64,000 nucleotides of DNA from Sternotherus odoratus (Eukaryota > Chordata > Testudines > Kinosternidae). Shown piece by piece: positions 1 to 10,560 of the stretch (its first letter is position 1; every line of letters starts with the position of its first letter). The stretch is taken from contig JAVMKO010000020.1 in assembly GCA_032164245.1 (NCBI GenBank), forward strand, positions 7,157,206 to 7,221,205, written 5' to 3'. Position numbers and translations under genes: made by a program. A model generated the notes under the pieces. It worked only from the letters and a program-made list of their open reading frames with translations, was not told where the DNA came from and searched no databases.

Positions 1-329
1 GTGTGGCATGCTGCTGGGCAAACTGATATGCAGATAATTTGGCAAAAGAGATTTATAGAAAGAGTAATGAGTAGAGATAAATGCATTACCAGTTAACTAA
101 TAAATCCGTCTCTGTGGGCGCAGATAAGTTTCAGTCTCGCAGTTTATAATTCCATCAGGACCCAGAGATTGACTTATAGCCACCTACAGTCTATCCACTT
201 GGAAAAGTTTTAGGTAGCGGTGGTTTTGAGTGACATAACTGAGAGAATCAGAGAGGTAGCCGTGTTAGTCTGGAATAGCAGAGGTAACAAAGTCCTGTGG
301 CACCTTAAAGACTAACTATAAAGTTTTGA

Positions 330-370
330 AGCATGAGCTTTCGTGGGCTAATACCCACTTCGTCGGATGC
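330..370 (-). ncRNA. hammerhead-ribozyme-like core in the PLE 3' region
   Basis: Read on the minus strand, CCGACGA (consensus CUGANGA with U4 changed to C) is followed by A, a 6-bp helix GUGGGU/GCCCAC with loop AUUA (one G-U pair), then GAAA, GC, UCAU, GC, UU. This is the order of a type-I hammerhead: core, stem II, GAAA, a 3-bp stem III with tetraloop, and a UH cleavage site. I do not see a convincing stem I, and U4 is mutated, so activity of this copy is doubtful. Hammerhead motifs are known from Penelope-like elements. Confidence 0.5.
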
Positions 371-473
371 AAGCAGTGGAAGTGTCCAGAGGCAGGTATA
401 GAAACGTAGGCAAGAACCAGGTGGGAGGTAAAAAGATTAGTCCAATTAGGCTGAACCAGCTTGTTATCTCCGA

Positions 474-830
474 TCAGGGAGGGTGGGTTATTCTTCTAGC
501 ATTTGAATGGGGGGTGTGGACATGGAGAGAGGAGAAACTATTTCCGTAATGAGCGAGCCATTGTAGGTCTTTGTTCAATCCGAGATTGTTTGTGTTGAAT
601 TTGCAAATGAATTGCAGCTCTGCAGTATCTCTTTGCAGTCTGGTCTTGAAGTTTTTTTGCTGCAGTATGGTGACACTTAAATCTGTAATTGTGTGTCCAG
701 GCAGGTTGAAGTGTTCCCCTACAGGTTTTTGTATATTGCCATTCCTAATATCTGATTTGTGTGCATTTATCCTTTTTCTTAGGGACTGTCCAGTTTGGCC
801 GATGTACATAGCAGAGGGACACTGAGAGAT
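474..830 (-). pseudogene. GIY-YIG endonuclease domain of a Penelope-like element (fragment)
   Basis: An open frame of about 111 codons begins inside the domain (MYIGQTGQSL); in-frame residues QCPSA just upstream belong to the same protein, so the first Met is not a true start. What is seen: the GIY-equivalent YIG near residue 2, the helix with Arg (LRKRINAH) about residue 10, and PVGEHFNLPGH with the Glu expected of a metal-binding GIY-YIG residue near 32. The C-terminal tail ends at the stop near 474. In PLEs this domain nicks target DNA for target-primed reverse transcription. Here it is intact as a domain but orphaned from its reverse transcriptase, with no start context, so expression as a functional protein is unlikely. 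Confidence 0.8.
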
Positions 831-1130
831 TTAATCACCCCAACACCTGTTGAGAAATCAACTGCCCTTGGTGTCCATTGAAAATCTCCCTGTTAGATTT
901 CGAAGTGGCTGAGCAAAGATGTCCTTGTCATGTGTCTTTGGACACTAGGTCAGCAGCAGCAGATTTTGTTATGCTGAGATACAAGGGCCCTCTCCTTACG
1001 GGAGATTTTCTGATTGTTTTAGGGGCCCATAACATCTCTGGAAGCCTAACAGCATGTTCAGCATTAATGGCTAGAGTCTGTTTCCATTACAAAAACCTGC
1101 TTCCCAGAGATTTATAATAGTCATAAGACA

Positions 1131-2415
1131 GAAATAGAGGTAAAGGTGGTGGAGTATCATTGTATATCAATGATGAGTTAGACAGTAAAGAAATAAGAAG
1201 TGATGGAATGGATAAGACAGTCTGGGCAAAAATCACAGTGGAGAAGAAAGCTACTAGAGTCTCCCCTGGGGTGTGCTATAGACCACTGGGGTCTAATTTG
1301 GATATGGATAGAGACCTCTTTAATGTTTTTAATGAACTAAATACTAATGGGATTTGCATGATCATGGGAGACTAACTTCCCAGATATAGACTGGAGGCCA
1401 AGTGCTAGTAATAATAATGGGGCTCAGATTTTCCTAGATGCAATAGCTGATAGGTTCCTTCATCAAGTAGTTGCTGAACCGACAGGAGGGGATGCCATTT
1501 TAGATTTGGTTTTGGTGAGCAGTGAGGACCTCAGAGAAGAAATGGTTGTCGGGGATAACCTTGGTTCGAGTGATAATGAGCTAATTCAGTTCACACTGAA
1601 TGGAAGGATAAATAAAAATAGATTTGTGACTAGGGTTTTTGATTTCAAAAGAGCTAACAAAAAAAATTAAGGGAATTAGTTAGGAAATGGATTGGACTGA
1701 AGAACTTGTGGCTCTAAAGGCAGAGGAGGCCTGGAATTACTTCAAATCAAAGTTGCTGAAGCTATCAGAAGCCTGCATCTCAAGAAAGGGGAAAAAATTC
1801 ATAGGCGGGAGTTGTAGACCAAGCCAGATGAGCAAGCATCTCAGAGAGGTGATTAAGAAAAAGCAGAAAGCATACAGGGAGGGGAAGATGGGAGGGATCA
1901 GCAAGGAAAGCTATTTTATTGAGGTCAGAACATGTAGGGATAAAGTGAGAAAGACTAAAAGTCACATAGAATTGGACCTTGCAAAGGGAATTAAAACCAA
2001 TAATAAAAGGTTCTATAGCCATATAAATAAGAAGAAAACAAACAAAGAAGTGGTACTGCTAAACACTGAGGATGGATTGGAGGTTAAGGATAATCTAGGC
2101 ATGGCCCAATATCTAAACAAATAATTTGCTTCAGTTTTTAATGAGACTAATGAAGAGCTTAGGGATAAAGGTAGCATGACAAATGGGAATGAGGATAGGG
2201 AGGTAGCTATTACCACATCAGAGGTAGAAGCCAAATTCGAACAGTTTAATGTGACTAAATTGAGGGGCCAAGATAATCTTCATCCATGAATATTAAAGAA
2301 ACTGGAATTTGAAATTGAAAGCCCATTAGCAAGTATTTTTAATGAATCTGTAAACTTGGGGTTGTACTGTGTGACTGGAGAATTGCTAACATAATTCTTA
2401 TTTTTAAGAAATTTT
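1131..2415 (+). pseudogene. CR1 LINE fragment, endonuclease to start of RT (decayed)
   Basis: Plus-strand CR1 pol remnant in several frames. From about 1131 the translation runs RGKGGGVSLYINDEL, then VCYRPLGSN and IMGD of the APE-like endonuclease. After a frame change near 1375 it continues through DWRPSASNNNGAQ and ILDLVLVSS. From 1687 a 145-codon open stretch covers the linker (KKKQKAYREGK, KTKSHIELDLAKG, FYSHINKKK) typical between CR1 endonuclease and RT. After a stop at about 2122 it resumes FASVFNETNEE and DNLHP, and fades out near 2415. The catalytic RT and the 3' end are missing. Frameshifts and stops make it non-functional; it is an older CR1 subfamily than the copy at 29-31 kb. Confidence 0.8.
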
Positions 2416-2419
2416 GACA

Positions 2420-5049
2420 TGTGGTGTCGACAATGTAAATATTCTTAAATCAAACTCTAAGAAGATCGGAAGCAGCATATTTCTTACTTTGCCTTTCTGT
2501 CAATTTTGATGATGATTGATGGAATTATTTTTTCATATATGGTGAAATTGATGCTTACCTATATTTATCAATTAAAAATCCAGTCCTGTGAACCACTGAG
2601 CATAGGTATGGAAGCTCTTAATGTTAAAATAATGCAACATGGGGGATGGATTGGCTACATGTCCAGTGCTATTGAACATTGGGCTTGCTAAGAGTCACCT
2701 GGAGATACACTTGCTCACTCTGGGTACTGCCTCACTCCACAAATGGTGCCACTGTACTCATTGGGGCGACTTCAGGAGTAAATTACTACTTAGGGGCAGA
2801 TTGTGCAACCATTCCTCACACTGAGTGTAGGGCACAGATGATCTGAAATCAGTTGGGAGACTCAGTACTATGTGCAGCATACACGCTGTTGGAGGCACTT
2901 AAATATACTGCTCGTGTTCTAGAGATGACACAAAGCCATGAGGCTTCCTCATGTAGGAGTTTTTGTCCCTCTTTACAAAATGCGGTTGATGGGCAGGGGA
3001 CTGTAATCCCCCCCTTTCATATCATCACGCACAGGATGTGCAAGTTCAAATTTCTTTTTCCTTCCAGCTGGGCATCCTCTGTACCAAATGTGTCTTTTGT
3101 TGTGGTTTGACGGGCTTGGTAAAATATACATTTCCCACCTGTTCAGAGGCCAAAGAATGTTAATTATGCCTGTGCTTAAACTGCCCTCTGGCAGCCACTC
3201 AGATCTTAGCACCACTTCTGTCTGAGTGCTGGGCTACTGCATTTCCAGTCATGGGCTTCACATTTGTTCTCTGCTCTGTCCAAACTCCTCTGTCCCTTCC
3301 TGCTAGTGAGACCCTATCTGAATTCTCTCAGCCAGCACTGCCAGGGTTCATTGGCAAAGGATCAGTATGCTCGAGGCTGCAGGTTTCAAGCAGCTGGCCA
3401 ACACTCTGTCTGAATAACAAGACCAGAAACATCTTTAAAGTGACTATTTCCTCCATGGCTATAATGTTACTGACTTTTTCCACCTCTGCTCAGAATGCTG
3501 TTCCTCTGTCTTTTTTGATATTGGGAGCAGAGGCTGAACTGTGATTCTATGTAGAAAAATAATTCTAGGAACTTGGCATTTTGGCATATTATCATTTCTT
3601 GTGATTCCAAGTTACATCATCTTATCTTCTATAGATCTGAAGATGGGTTTTCCCAGTTGCTAATGTCACAAGCTTCCTCTGGGAAGGCTGTCCCTTCCCT
3701 GCCTTTTCCATCAGGTCCTGTAATGAAGCTCCACACATGAGCGTGAATGACGGTGTTGAGGATGAATGAGGCAGAATAGAATTGTGCTCTCACTCCCAGG
3801 CCTGTGCTACCAACAGTAGAAGGTAGAAATTTGATTCTGTCAGAAAAATAAGTTGATATGGGAATATGATTTGCCAAAAATGCATTAAAAGTAAAAGGGG
3901 GACTTCATGGAGCAAGGACTTCATGGAGTCTTGACCTCTTCTCCTTCCCATAGCTATGGCAAACTCCTCTTGGGATGCTTCTAATCTCAGTTAGATCCTA
4001 CAAAGACAAATGTTTTGTGTGTGAGTTAAATTTTCCCAACTAGCTTGCCCGACATGGCTCTCGAGTCTCTCTATTATTGTCATTTTCTATTAGTGTCTTG
4101 TAGGGCTCAGCATAGCATGAAAGATGGGCAGCACTGGCTGGAAAGGAGGCAAATTTAGGGCTGTCAAGGACTGATTTAAGCCTTCCTACTCCAACAGAAC
4201 TATAGGGGAGCCCCTTTGTAGAAAGTCAAGCTTCCCTACCTGCTTCCCGGTAAAACCACAGTGGGATGGTGGTACCAGGTGTGGTTGATGCATGTTGTGA
4301 ATAGTCTGTGTATGAATTCCAATAGTTTTTGAAGAAAACTAACACTGATGCTGAGGATAATGGAAGTATCCGTCACATTAGGGTCCTCCTTTTCAGCTCC
4401 ACGCTTGACTTCTAAGGCATGACTCTTTCCTGATGTGTCAAGAGTTCTCCAGCGGCACCACTGGAAGTTGGTGCTTCAGCTACCCATGAGAGAGGCTTGT
4501 CTGACTTGCATGAGAGCCTTTCTGATGCTCTTTCCCTTTGCTTGCCGTCATACGTGCCATCCACATCCCACATGAGTCAATGCAGACCTCCCTCGAGACC
4601 GTCTGTATAGGGCTGCTTTATTATATTTCCAGTGTCAGTGTTGCTTTGCAAATTGCATTTCTGCAGTGTGCGGTGGTCCCAGGAGATTTTCCAGAGCTGA
4701 AGCTTGGTAAGTGAGCCTGGCAAAATATTTTTTAAAAAATCCGAGAGGATACGTGCCTTTTCTGCAAGTCGTCTATGTTTTTCAAGCTGCATCCCCTGGG
4801 GCCTCGAACTTCTTGCAGAGAGATGTTTGGGGACAAATGTGCCTTTTTGATGAGTACAGGTTCGTTGATTTTTATATTGGGTAGCGCGGAGTCATAAAGG
4901 TAACTCTTTTACCTCCACATTCCACGGAGTTGAATCCATAGATATAGCAGCTGGGAAAGTGGATTTTTTTTTATCGTATCGAGGTCTTTCTTTCTGGGAT
5001 GTCAAAATGTGCTGTATTCACAACACCTGGAGAATAAAATCTTCCATTG
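2420..5049. other. no recognised gene or repeat
   Basis: About 2.6 kb of mid-GC sequence with only short, unsupported open frames on both strands. I recognise no exon, LINE, SINE or TIR element. It may be unique sequence or old unrecognised repeat. Confidence 0.5.
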
Positions 5050-5433
5050 ATCTATAACAGGGGTCTCCAAACTTTTCAGCCCGAGGGCCGCATTAACTAT
5101 TAAATAGCGGTTCGGGGGCCGACAAGATAAGAGGGCGGGGGGGGGGGGGAGGCGGGTGTAAGAGGGCTGGGGGGGGGGGCAGGGCCGGCGACAGGAATTT
5201 TGGGGCCCCGTACGGCAGACCATACGGGGCCCCCCCCGCCAGTCTCCCGCCGCCCGCGGCCCCCCCCGCCCCCGGCCAGTCTCCCGCCACCTGCGCTCCC
5301 CCCCCCTGCCTCCCGCGCCCCCCCCGCCGATCTCCCGCCGCCCAAGGGCCCCCCCCCGCCGGTCTCCTACCTCCCGCGCCCCCCCCCCCCCGTCTCCTGC
5401 CTCCCGCGGCCCCCTCCCCCCGGGTCCCCACCC

Positions 5434-6805
5434 ACCCCCCAACTGACCCACCCAGCCCGGTCTCTCACCCCAAAACCTCCTTTCCTCCAACCCCCCCCCC
5501 AAATGACCCACCCAGCCAGGTCTCTCCCCCCAAAACCTCCTTTCCTCCAACCCCCCCCCCCAACTGACCCACCCAGCCAGGTCTCTCACCCCAAAACCTC
5601 CTTTCCTCCCACCCCCCCCCAACTGACCCACCCAGCCAGGTCTCTCACCCCAAAACCTCCTTTCCTCCCACCCCCCCCCCCAACTGACCCACCCAGCAGG
5701 GTCTCTCACCCCAAAACCTCCTTTCCTCCCTCCCACCCCCCCCCAACTGACGCACCCAGCAGGGTCTCTCACCCCAAAACCTCCTTTCCTCCCACCCCCC
5801 ACCCCCAACTGACGCACCCAGCAGGGTCTCTCACCCCAAAACCTCCTTTCCTCCCACCCCCCACCCCCAACTGACGCACCCAGCAGGGTCTCTCACCCCA
5901 AAACCTCCTTTCCTCCCACCCCCCACCCCCAACTGACCCACCCAGCAGGGTCTCTCACCCCAAAACCTCCTTTCCTCCCACCCCCCACCCCCAACTGACC
6001 CACCCAGCAGGGTCTCTCACCCCAAAACCTCCTTTCCTCCCACCCCCCACCCCCAACTGACCCACCCAGCAGGGTCTCTCACCCCAAAACCTCCTTTCCT
6101 CCCACCCCCCACCCCCAACTGACCCACCCAGCAGGGTCTCTCACCCCAAAACCTCCTTTCCTCCCACCCCCAACTGACCCACCCAGCAGGGTCTCTCACC
6201 CCAAAACCTCCTTTCCTCCCACCCCCCACCCCCAACTGACCCACCCAGCAGGGTCTCACCCCAAAACCTCCTTTCCTCCCACCCCCCACCCCCAACTGAC
6301 CCACCCAGCAGGGTCTCTCACCCCAAAACCTCCTTTCCTCCCACCCACCCCCCAACTGACGCACCCAGCAGGGTCTCTCACCCCAAAACCTCCTTTCCTC
6401 CCACCCCCCACCCCCAACTGACCCACCCAGCAGGGTCTCTCACCCCAAAACCTCCTTTCCTCCCACCCCCAACTGACCCACCCAGCAGGGTCTCTCACCC
6501 CAAAACCTCCTTTCCTCCCACCCCCCACCCCCAACTGACCCACCCAGCAGGGTCTCACCCCAAAACCTCCTTTCCTCCCACCCCCCACCCCCAACTGACC
6601 CACCCAGCAGGGTCTCTCACCCCAAAACCTCCTTTCCTCCCACCCACCCCCCAACTGACGCACCCAGCAGGGTCTCTCACCCCAAAACCTCCTTTCCTCC
6701 CACCCCCCCCCCAACTGACGCACCCAGCAGGGTCTCACCCCAAAACCTCCTTCCCTCCCACCCCCCCCCCCCCAACTGACCCACCCAGCCCGGTCTCTCA
6801 CCCCC
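5434..6805. repeat. minisatellite, about 22 units of ~62 bp
   Basis: The unit contains GACCCACCCAGCAGGGTCTC, then CACCCCAAAACCTCC, TTTCCTCCCA and a variable C-rich stretch. CCAAAACCTCC occurs 22 times from about 5469 to 6737. Most units are 62 bp; some lose a few bases in the C-run or one TC of the CTCTC. The plus strand is almost purine-free over much of each unit, so the minus strand has regular G-runs (G-quadruplex or triplex potential). Confidence 0.9.
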
Positions 6806-6839
6806 CCAACTGACCTGCTCAACCCGGTCTCTCCCCACA

Positions 6840-7145
6840 GACCGGTTCGCTGCGTGGCTGTGCGGCGCGTCCCGGCCCCAGCTCCCAGCCGTCCCTGCAG
6901 CCGAGCACGTGGCGCGTCCCGGCCCCAGCTCCCAGCCGTCCCTGCAGCCGAGCACGTGGCGCGTCCCGGCCCCGCGGCTGGCGGCGGCGGCCGAGCGCGC
7001 GGCGCTTCTTAGGCCCCGCGGCTGGCGGCGGCGGCCGAGCGCGTGGCGCTTCCAGGCCCCGCGGCTGGCGGCGGCGGCCGAGCGCGCGGCGCTTCCAGGC
7101 CCCGCGGCTGGCGGCGGCGGCCCGCGCGGCGCTTCCAGGCCCCAG
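6840..7145. repeat. GC-rich short tandem units inside the hAT-like element
   Basis: Two direct copies of a roughly 49-bp unit containing CGTCCCGGCCCCAGCTCCCA at 6868-6965 are followed by about four copies of a 40-46-bp unit containing CCCGCGGCTGGCGGCGGCGG (about 6970-7145). The stretch is very CpG-dense. Open frames across it on both strands are repeat artefacts. Confidence 0.75.
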
Positions 7146-7329
7146 CGCGGAGCCAAAAATATCTCCGCGGGCCGGATGAGAGGGCCTCGCGGGCCGCATC
7201 CGGCCCGCGGGCCGTAGTTTGGAGACCCCTGATCTATAAAACAGACCCATTATGGGCAGTGCCAGCCTGAACCTCCTCTAGTTGCCTCTCATCTATGCTA
7301 CATATTGAGAGGTCGTTATCAAAGCACCT

Positions 7330-7510
7330 GAATGCCTCACAGTGCTTAATATATTTATCCTCCCAACACCCCCATGAAGCAGGGCAGTGCTGTTATCCCC
7401 ATTTCACAGAAAGGGAACTGAAACACAGAGAGACTGTATCACAAAAGACACTGCTGGAGCAGGAAACTCAACATAGGTTTTCCGTGAGTCCCAGGTTGGC
7501 ACCAGCTATC
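7330..7510 (-). repeat. MIR-type SINE fragment
   Basis: The plus strand shows the reverse complement of the MIR core: TTATCCCCATTTCACAGA, then GGGAACTGAAACACAGAGAG. Old and diverged; no RNA polymerase III promoter is intact. Confidence 0.65.
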
Positions 7511-7539
7511 CTTAGCCTATAATGATGTGCTTCTACCTG

Positions 7540-7802
7540 CCTCTACAGATTTCCGCTGGGACTGCTGTGTTGGTCAGGGTGTGATCCCTGACCGATATAC
7601 CTGTGCCAGCAGATGTCCCTAGTGTAGATGCTGGGGAAACGCACTTGTTCTGGTATAGCTTGTTTCACTCATGGGAAGGGTGCGATACAAATATAGTATA
7701 GTGGTACAAAATGCACTCTTGCCAGGATAAGCTGCATCCACACTGAGAGCGCTTTGCTGGTATGATCTACTGGTAAAACATTCCTAGTGTAGACACAGCC
7801 TG
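7540..7802. repeat. MITE-like fragment of the 'tagtgtagac' family
   Basis: Contains repeated motifs such as CCTAGTGTAGATGC (near 7618) and CCTAGTGTAGACACAGCC (near 7785), the signature end of several small TIR elements seen elsewhere here (7820, 43850, 60346). Boundaries and superfamily are uncertain. Confidence 0.4.
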
Positions 7803-7819
7803 AAACAGAGGGTGACTTA

Positions 7820-8099
7820 AGACATGTCTATAGTGCAATCACAAGGTGTGATTGGGGCTTGTGTCGATGTCCCTGAGCTAGCTTTAATCAAGCAAGCTCA
7901 GGTACCACAGCAGTGAAGCTGTGGCTAGCTTCCCAAGGAATGACTCAGGGTTCTGGGCACACTTGTACACCCCGTGCTGAAGTGTGTGCTGCTGCAGCTT
8001 GTCTGCCCTAGGACTCAAACGAGCTACATTAAAGCTAGCTTGGGTATGTCTCTATGAGCTGTAGTCACATCATCCTGAGATGGCAGTGTAGACATATCA
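7820..8099. mobile_element. small TIR element (MITE), ~280 bp
   Basis: The left end GACATGTCTATAGTGCA and right end GGCAGTGTAGACATATC are imperfect inverted repeats around an interior with GCTAGCTTTAATCAAGC and CATTAAAGCTAGCTTGGG, also inverted. I recognise it as an abundant reptilian MITE type. No coding capacity; target duplication not resolved. Confidence 0.55.
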
Positions 8100-8525
8100 G
8101 CCTTCACACTCTTTCAGTCTTTGCCCCCTGCCTGCCAACCCAGGTTATGCATGAGAGGCAGATTTGGGGGATGTGTACTGGTGATCTGGGGGATGTAGAC
8201 AAGTATCCACCAAGTTCTAAAGTGAGAACACGAAGCTCCATTTTTTCTAGGCCACTGGGCAGCGGCGCTTTTGGGGCTGTTTTCCAAAGTGCATAGCACT
8301 CAACAACTCCCCCTGATAAAAAATAATAGGGGAGAATACTTCCCCCACCCTATTGTTTTGCAGGGTGCTTAGCACTTTTTGACAAGTCCGGCCCTTATTT
8401 TGGGACCTCACTGGGAGCTGAGCTCTCTTTGCAAATCTGGCCTCGGTGGTGGGTCCTGAGCACTTTAGAAAATCTGCTGATGTGGACTGGATGCGAAGGG
8501 GAGACCCGGATATAAAACATGCTTT

Positions 8526-8580
8526 TATTTTAATAATAATAATAATAATAATAATAATTAATAATAAATAATAAAAAAGG
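8526..8580. repeat. (AAT)n microsatellite
   Basis: Perfect AAT/ATA triplet run followed by an interrupted tail. Confidence 0.95.
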
Positions 8581-8887
8581 CACTGGATTTATAGCCTGGA
8601 AGGAGAGGAGGAGCAATTCCATATATAATGCTCCTGGCAAGACACCTAACCCTGTTTTTTCCTAGACGCTCTTACAGGACCTAGGTTCAGACTTTGGGAA
8701 CATGAATGTCTCCCATTGACTTCAGCAGACTTTGGATCAAGCCTCTAATGTATGAGTCACAGTTGGTCGTGGATGACTACGGAGCTGGGTTGGGATGGGA
8801 GAGAGAGAGATTATGAAACAGGATGTGGGCCAAATCTACCTAACAGCTTTGCTGAGATCCTTGGTAGAAGGGACCAAGTATCTGAGG

Positions 8888-9005
8888 CTTAGCTGTGTTA
8901 GTTTGTATCTACAAAAACAGCATGAAGTCCGGTGGCACCGCTATGACTATCTGATTTATTTGGACATAAGCTTTTGTGGATAAAAAGCCCACTTCACTGG
9001 ACTCC
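8888..9005 (-). repeat. decayed Penelope 3'-end fragment
   Basis: Shares the terminal block of the element at 250: GCTGTGTTAGTTTGTATCTAC, GTCCGGTGGCACC, and CATAAGCTTTTGTGGATAA followed by GCCCACTTCACTGGA. The hammerhead-like core is degraded (CCAGTGA and AAAA on the minus strand). Confidence 0.65.
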
Positions 9006-9187
9006 TTGTTTTGGTAAAAGGGGTTAAGGCACTGCAGGAAAGCACTGGAAGGCATGAAAAGTTATTTTCTGCTGTTGAATGAGGAATATTACATCAATAT
9101 TGAAGCATGAATTTTTATTCTTCCCTTTCATTGGGTTAATATAATCAGACTTTTCTAGGGGATTACAGTTAATATCTAGATTAAGAG

Positions 9188-9364
9188 CACTGTTCCCTCT
9201 AAGCTCTGCACGTGCACACAGATCCTAAATCCTGCACGCACGGTGAAACACTGAGCACACAAAAAGTTGCACAGAAGAATTTTTTTGTGCACGCAGCCGG
9301 TCAAAAATTTGCACAGAAGAATTTTTTTACCCACATGACCTATCAAAAATTAGAGGGAACATTG
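9188..9364. mobile_element. hAT-like MITE, 177 bp, perfect 8-bp TSD
   Basis: TIRs CACTGTTCCCTCTAA (left) and TTAGAGGGAACATTG (right, one mismatch when inverted) are flanked by a perfect 8-bp duplication ATTAAGAG (9180-9187 and 9365-9372). The interior has two tandem copies of a roughly 43-bp unit containing TTGCACAGAAGAATTTTTTT. The 8-bp duplication places it in hAT; no coding capacity. Confidence 0.85.
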
Positions 9365-9372
9365 ATTAAGAG

Positions 9373-10434
9373 TATTAGATGTAGGAATATTTGACTTAAG
9401 GGAGTGTAAGGGGCTGGTAATTAAGGCCCCAGTTTTGTCACCCTCATTCATATGGAGCAATGCTTTATTCTTTCAACTGTCCCATTGCAATTGATGTGCC
9501 TTCATGACCCTGAGTTCTCTAGCAGCAGAATCTGGCTGCCGGGAATTTGGGCTCCTGGGTTATTTTATTGGCTGTGATGCTGCCTTGCAATACGACCTTG
9601 AGTGAGTAAGTTTAACTGAAAGTGCAAAAACATTTACCTGCTTCACGCAGATGGCATGATGCTTCCTGAATATGTGCGAAATATGTGAATTCCTGGCCAA
9701 AAAGTGCTATTCGGGCCAAAGTTTGTATCCTCCTAGTCTTGCTGTATTTCTCTGATGTCTGTGAAATTTCAGGAGAGTCAATACTATAATTGCCAATTCT
9801 TGTACTTGTTAGCAAAGGTCTAAGAACTTATTTTCATAGTGATTTGTTGGCCCAGTCATTTGTTTGAATATTAGTATTAGTTCTGAACTTCTTTTACTGA
9901 AGTGTTTTGAAACATCAGCCAAGATCAGGGTTGTGATAGGTTCTGGACAAATACATAGAAATAGGGAGTTCCAACCATGGAGAGCTTAGTAGACAAAAGA
10001 AGTGGAAGGGAAACTGAGGCACAGAGCGGAACAGTGGCAGGTCAGCAACGAAGCTCTGTCTACGACCCACAACTTCTGATTCTCAGTCTAGTGTACTGTC
10101 CATTCGGTCATGTTACAATAAAACAATTCTTGAGTCAAACCGTGACAACAGAGCGGTAAACTTCAAATTGTATAACTTGCTCTATAAAGTCAGCTGAGCT
10201 TACTGCAAAATAATTGATAGAGGCTGTTACAGAAAACAATTCATTTTGACTTTATTAGCTTATTAATGATCTCTCTTCAGCTTTTGCCTTTGCTGTAGAG
10301 AGCAGAGTAATATATAAATGATGTTGGCTGACCTTTTTTATTTAGCAGATAAAAGGTTATTGAAGTGCTTAAGAAGAATTACTACATCTTTAGTTGACCT
10401 GATAATTGGTATCATTGTTGCCATAAAAGGATAA
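9373..10434. other. mostly no recognised feature; one MIR-like fragment
   Basis: About 9985-10110 looks like a minus-strand MIR tail (GGAAACTGAGGCACAGAGCG). The AT-rich part at 10160-10430 has no recognised repeat and could be old unique or conserved non-coding sequence. No gene is seen. Confidence 0.45.
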
Positions 10435-10469
10435 TTGTGCTGGCTGACATTCAAACACACAGACTCTCT

Positions 10470-10522
10470 GTGTGTATGCGCACATGAGTGTGTGTGTTTT
10501 CATATATTAGAGAGAGAGAGAC

Positions 10523-10556
<34 letters not shown>

Positions 10557-10560
10557 TACA
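10470..10560. repeat. (TG)n microsatellite with short (GA)n
   Basis: A pure TG run lies at about 10523-10548, preceded by a short GA run (10511-10520) and imperfect TG repeats. The open frame across it is a repeat artefact. Confidence 0.95.

Larger units (their letters stand above)
250..835 (-). mobile_element. 5'-truncated Penelope-like retroelement (Neptune type)
   Basis: Minus-strand Penelope-like element (PLE) remnant. It holds the C-terminal GIY-YIG nuclease (see the CDS) followed by a 3' region ending near 250 with a terminal block found elsewhere in this window (8.9 kb, 13.2 kb). Shared pieces on the plus strand include TAGCCGTGTTAGTCTGGA, GTCCTGTGGCACCTTA and CCCACTTCGTCGGATGC. The reverse transcriptase that should precede the nuclease is missing: upstream of about 835 the reading frame hits a stop and PLE similarity ends. 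That is ordinary 5' truncation. A hammerhead-like core lies at 330-370. Family assignment is by recognition of the nuclease and the terminal block. Confidence 0.8.
5058..7231. mobile_element. non-autonomous hAT-like transposon, 2,174 bp, with internal satellite
   Basis: Perfect 16-bp terminal inverted repeats (CAGGGGTCTCCAAACT at 5058; its reverse complement ends at 7231) flanked by a perfect 8-bp duplication ATCTATAA (5050-5057 and 7232-7239). TIRs beginning CA plus an 8-bp duplication are diagnostic of the hAT superfamily. No transposase is present. The interior is GC-rich: a left part with C/G homopolymer runs, a roughly 62-bp tandem array (5434-6805), and a right part of shorter GC-rich tandem units (6840-7140). 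Long open frames on both strands here, with Pro/Gly/Trp-rich repeat products, come from the tandem repeat and are not genes. Confidence 0.9.

Noticed and set aside
5434..6805. CRISPR-like array
   Set aside because: Direct repeats without unique spacers in a vertebrate-type genome; a plain minisatellite.
5002..6822. Long open frames (up to 271 codons) of Gly/Trp- or Pro-rich repeats on both strands
   Set aside because: They arise from the ~62-bp array, occur in both strands at once and lie between transposon TIRs; no codon bias or domain.
6677..7250. Ala/Arg/Pro-rich open frames on both strands
   Set aside because: Generated by short GC-rich tandem units within the hAT-like element.
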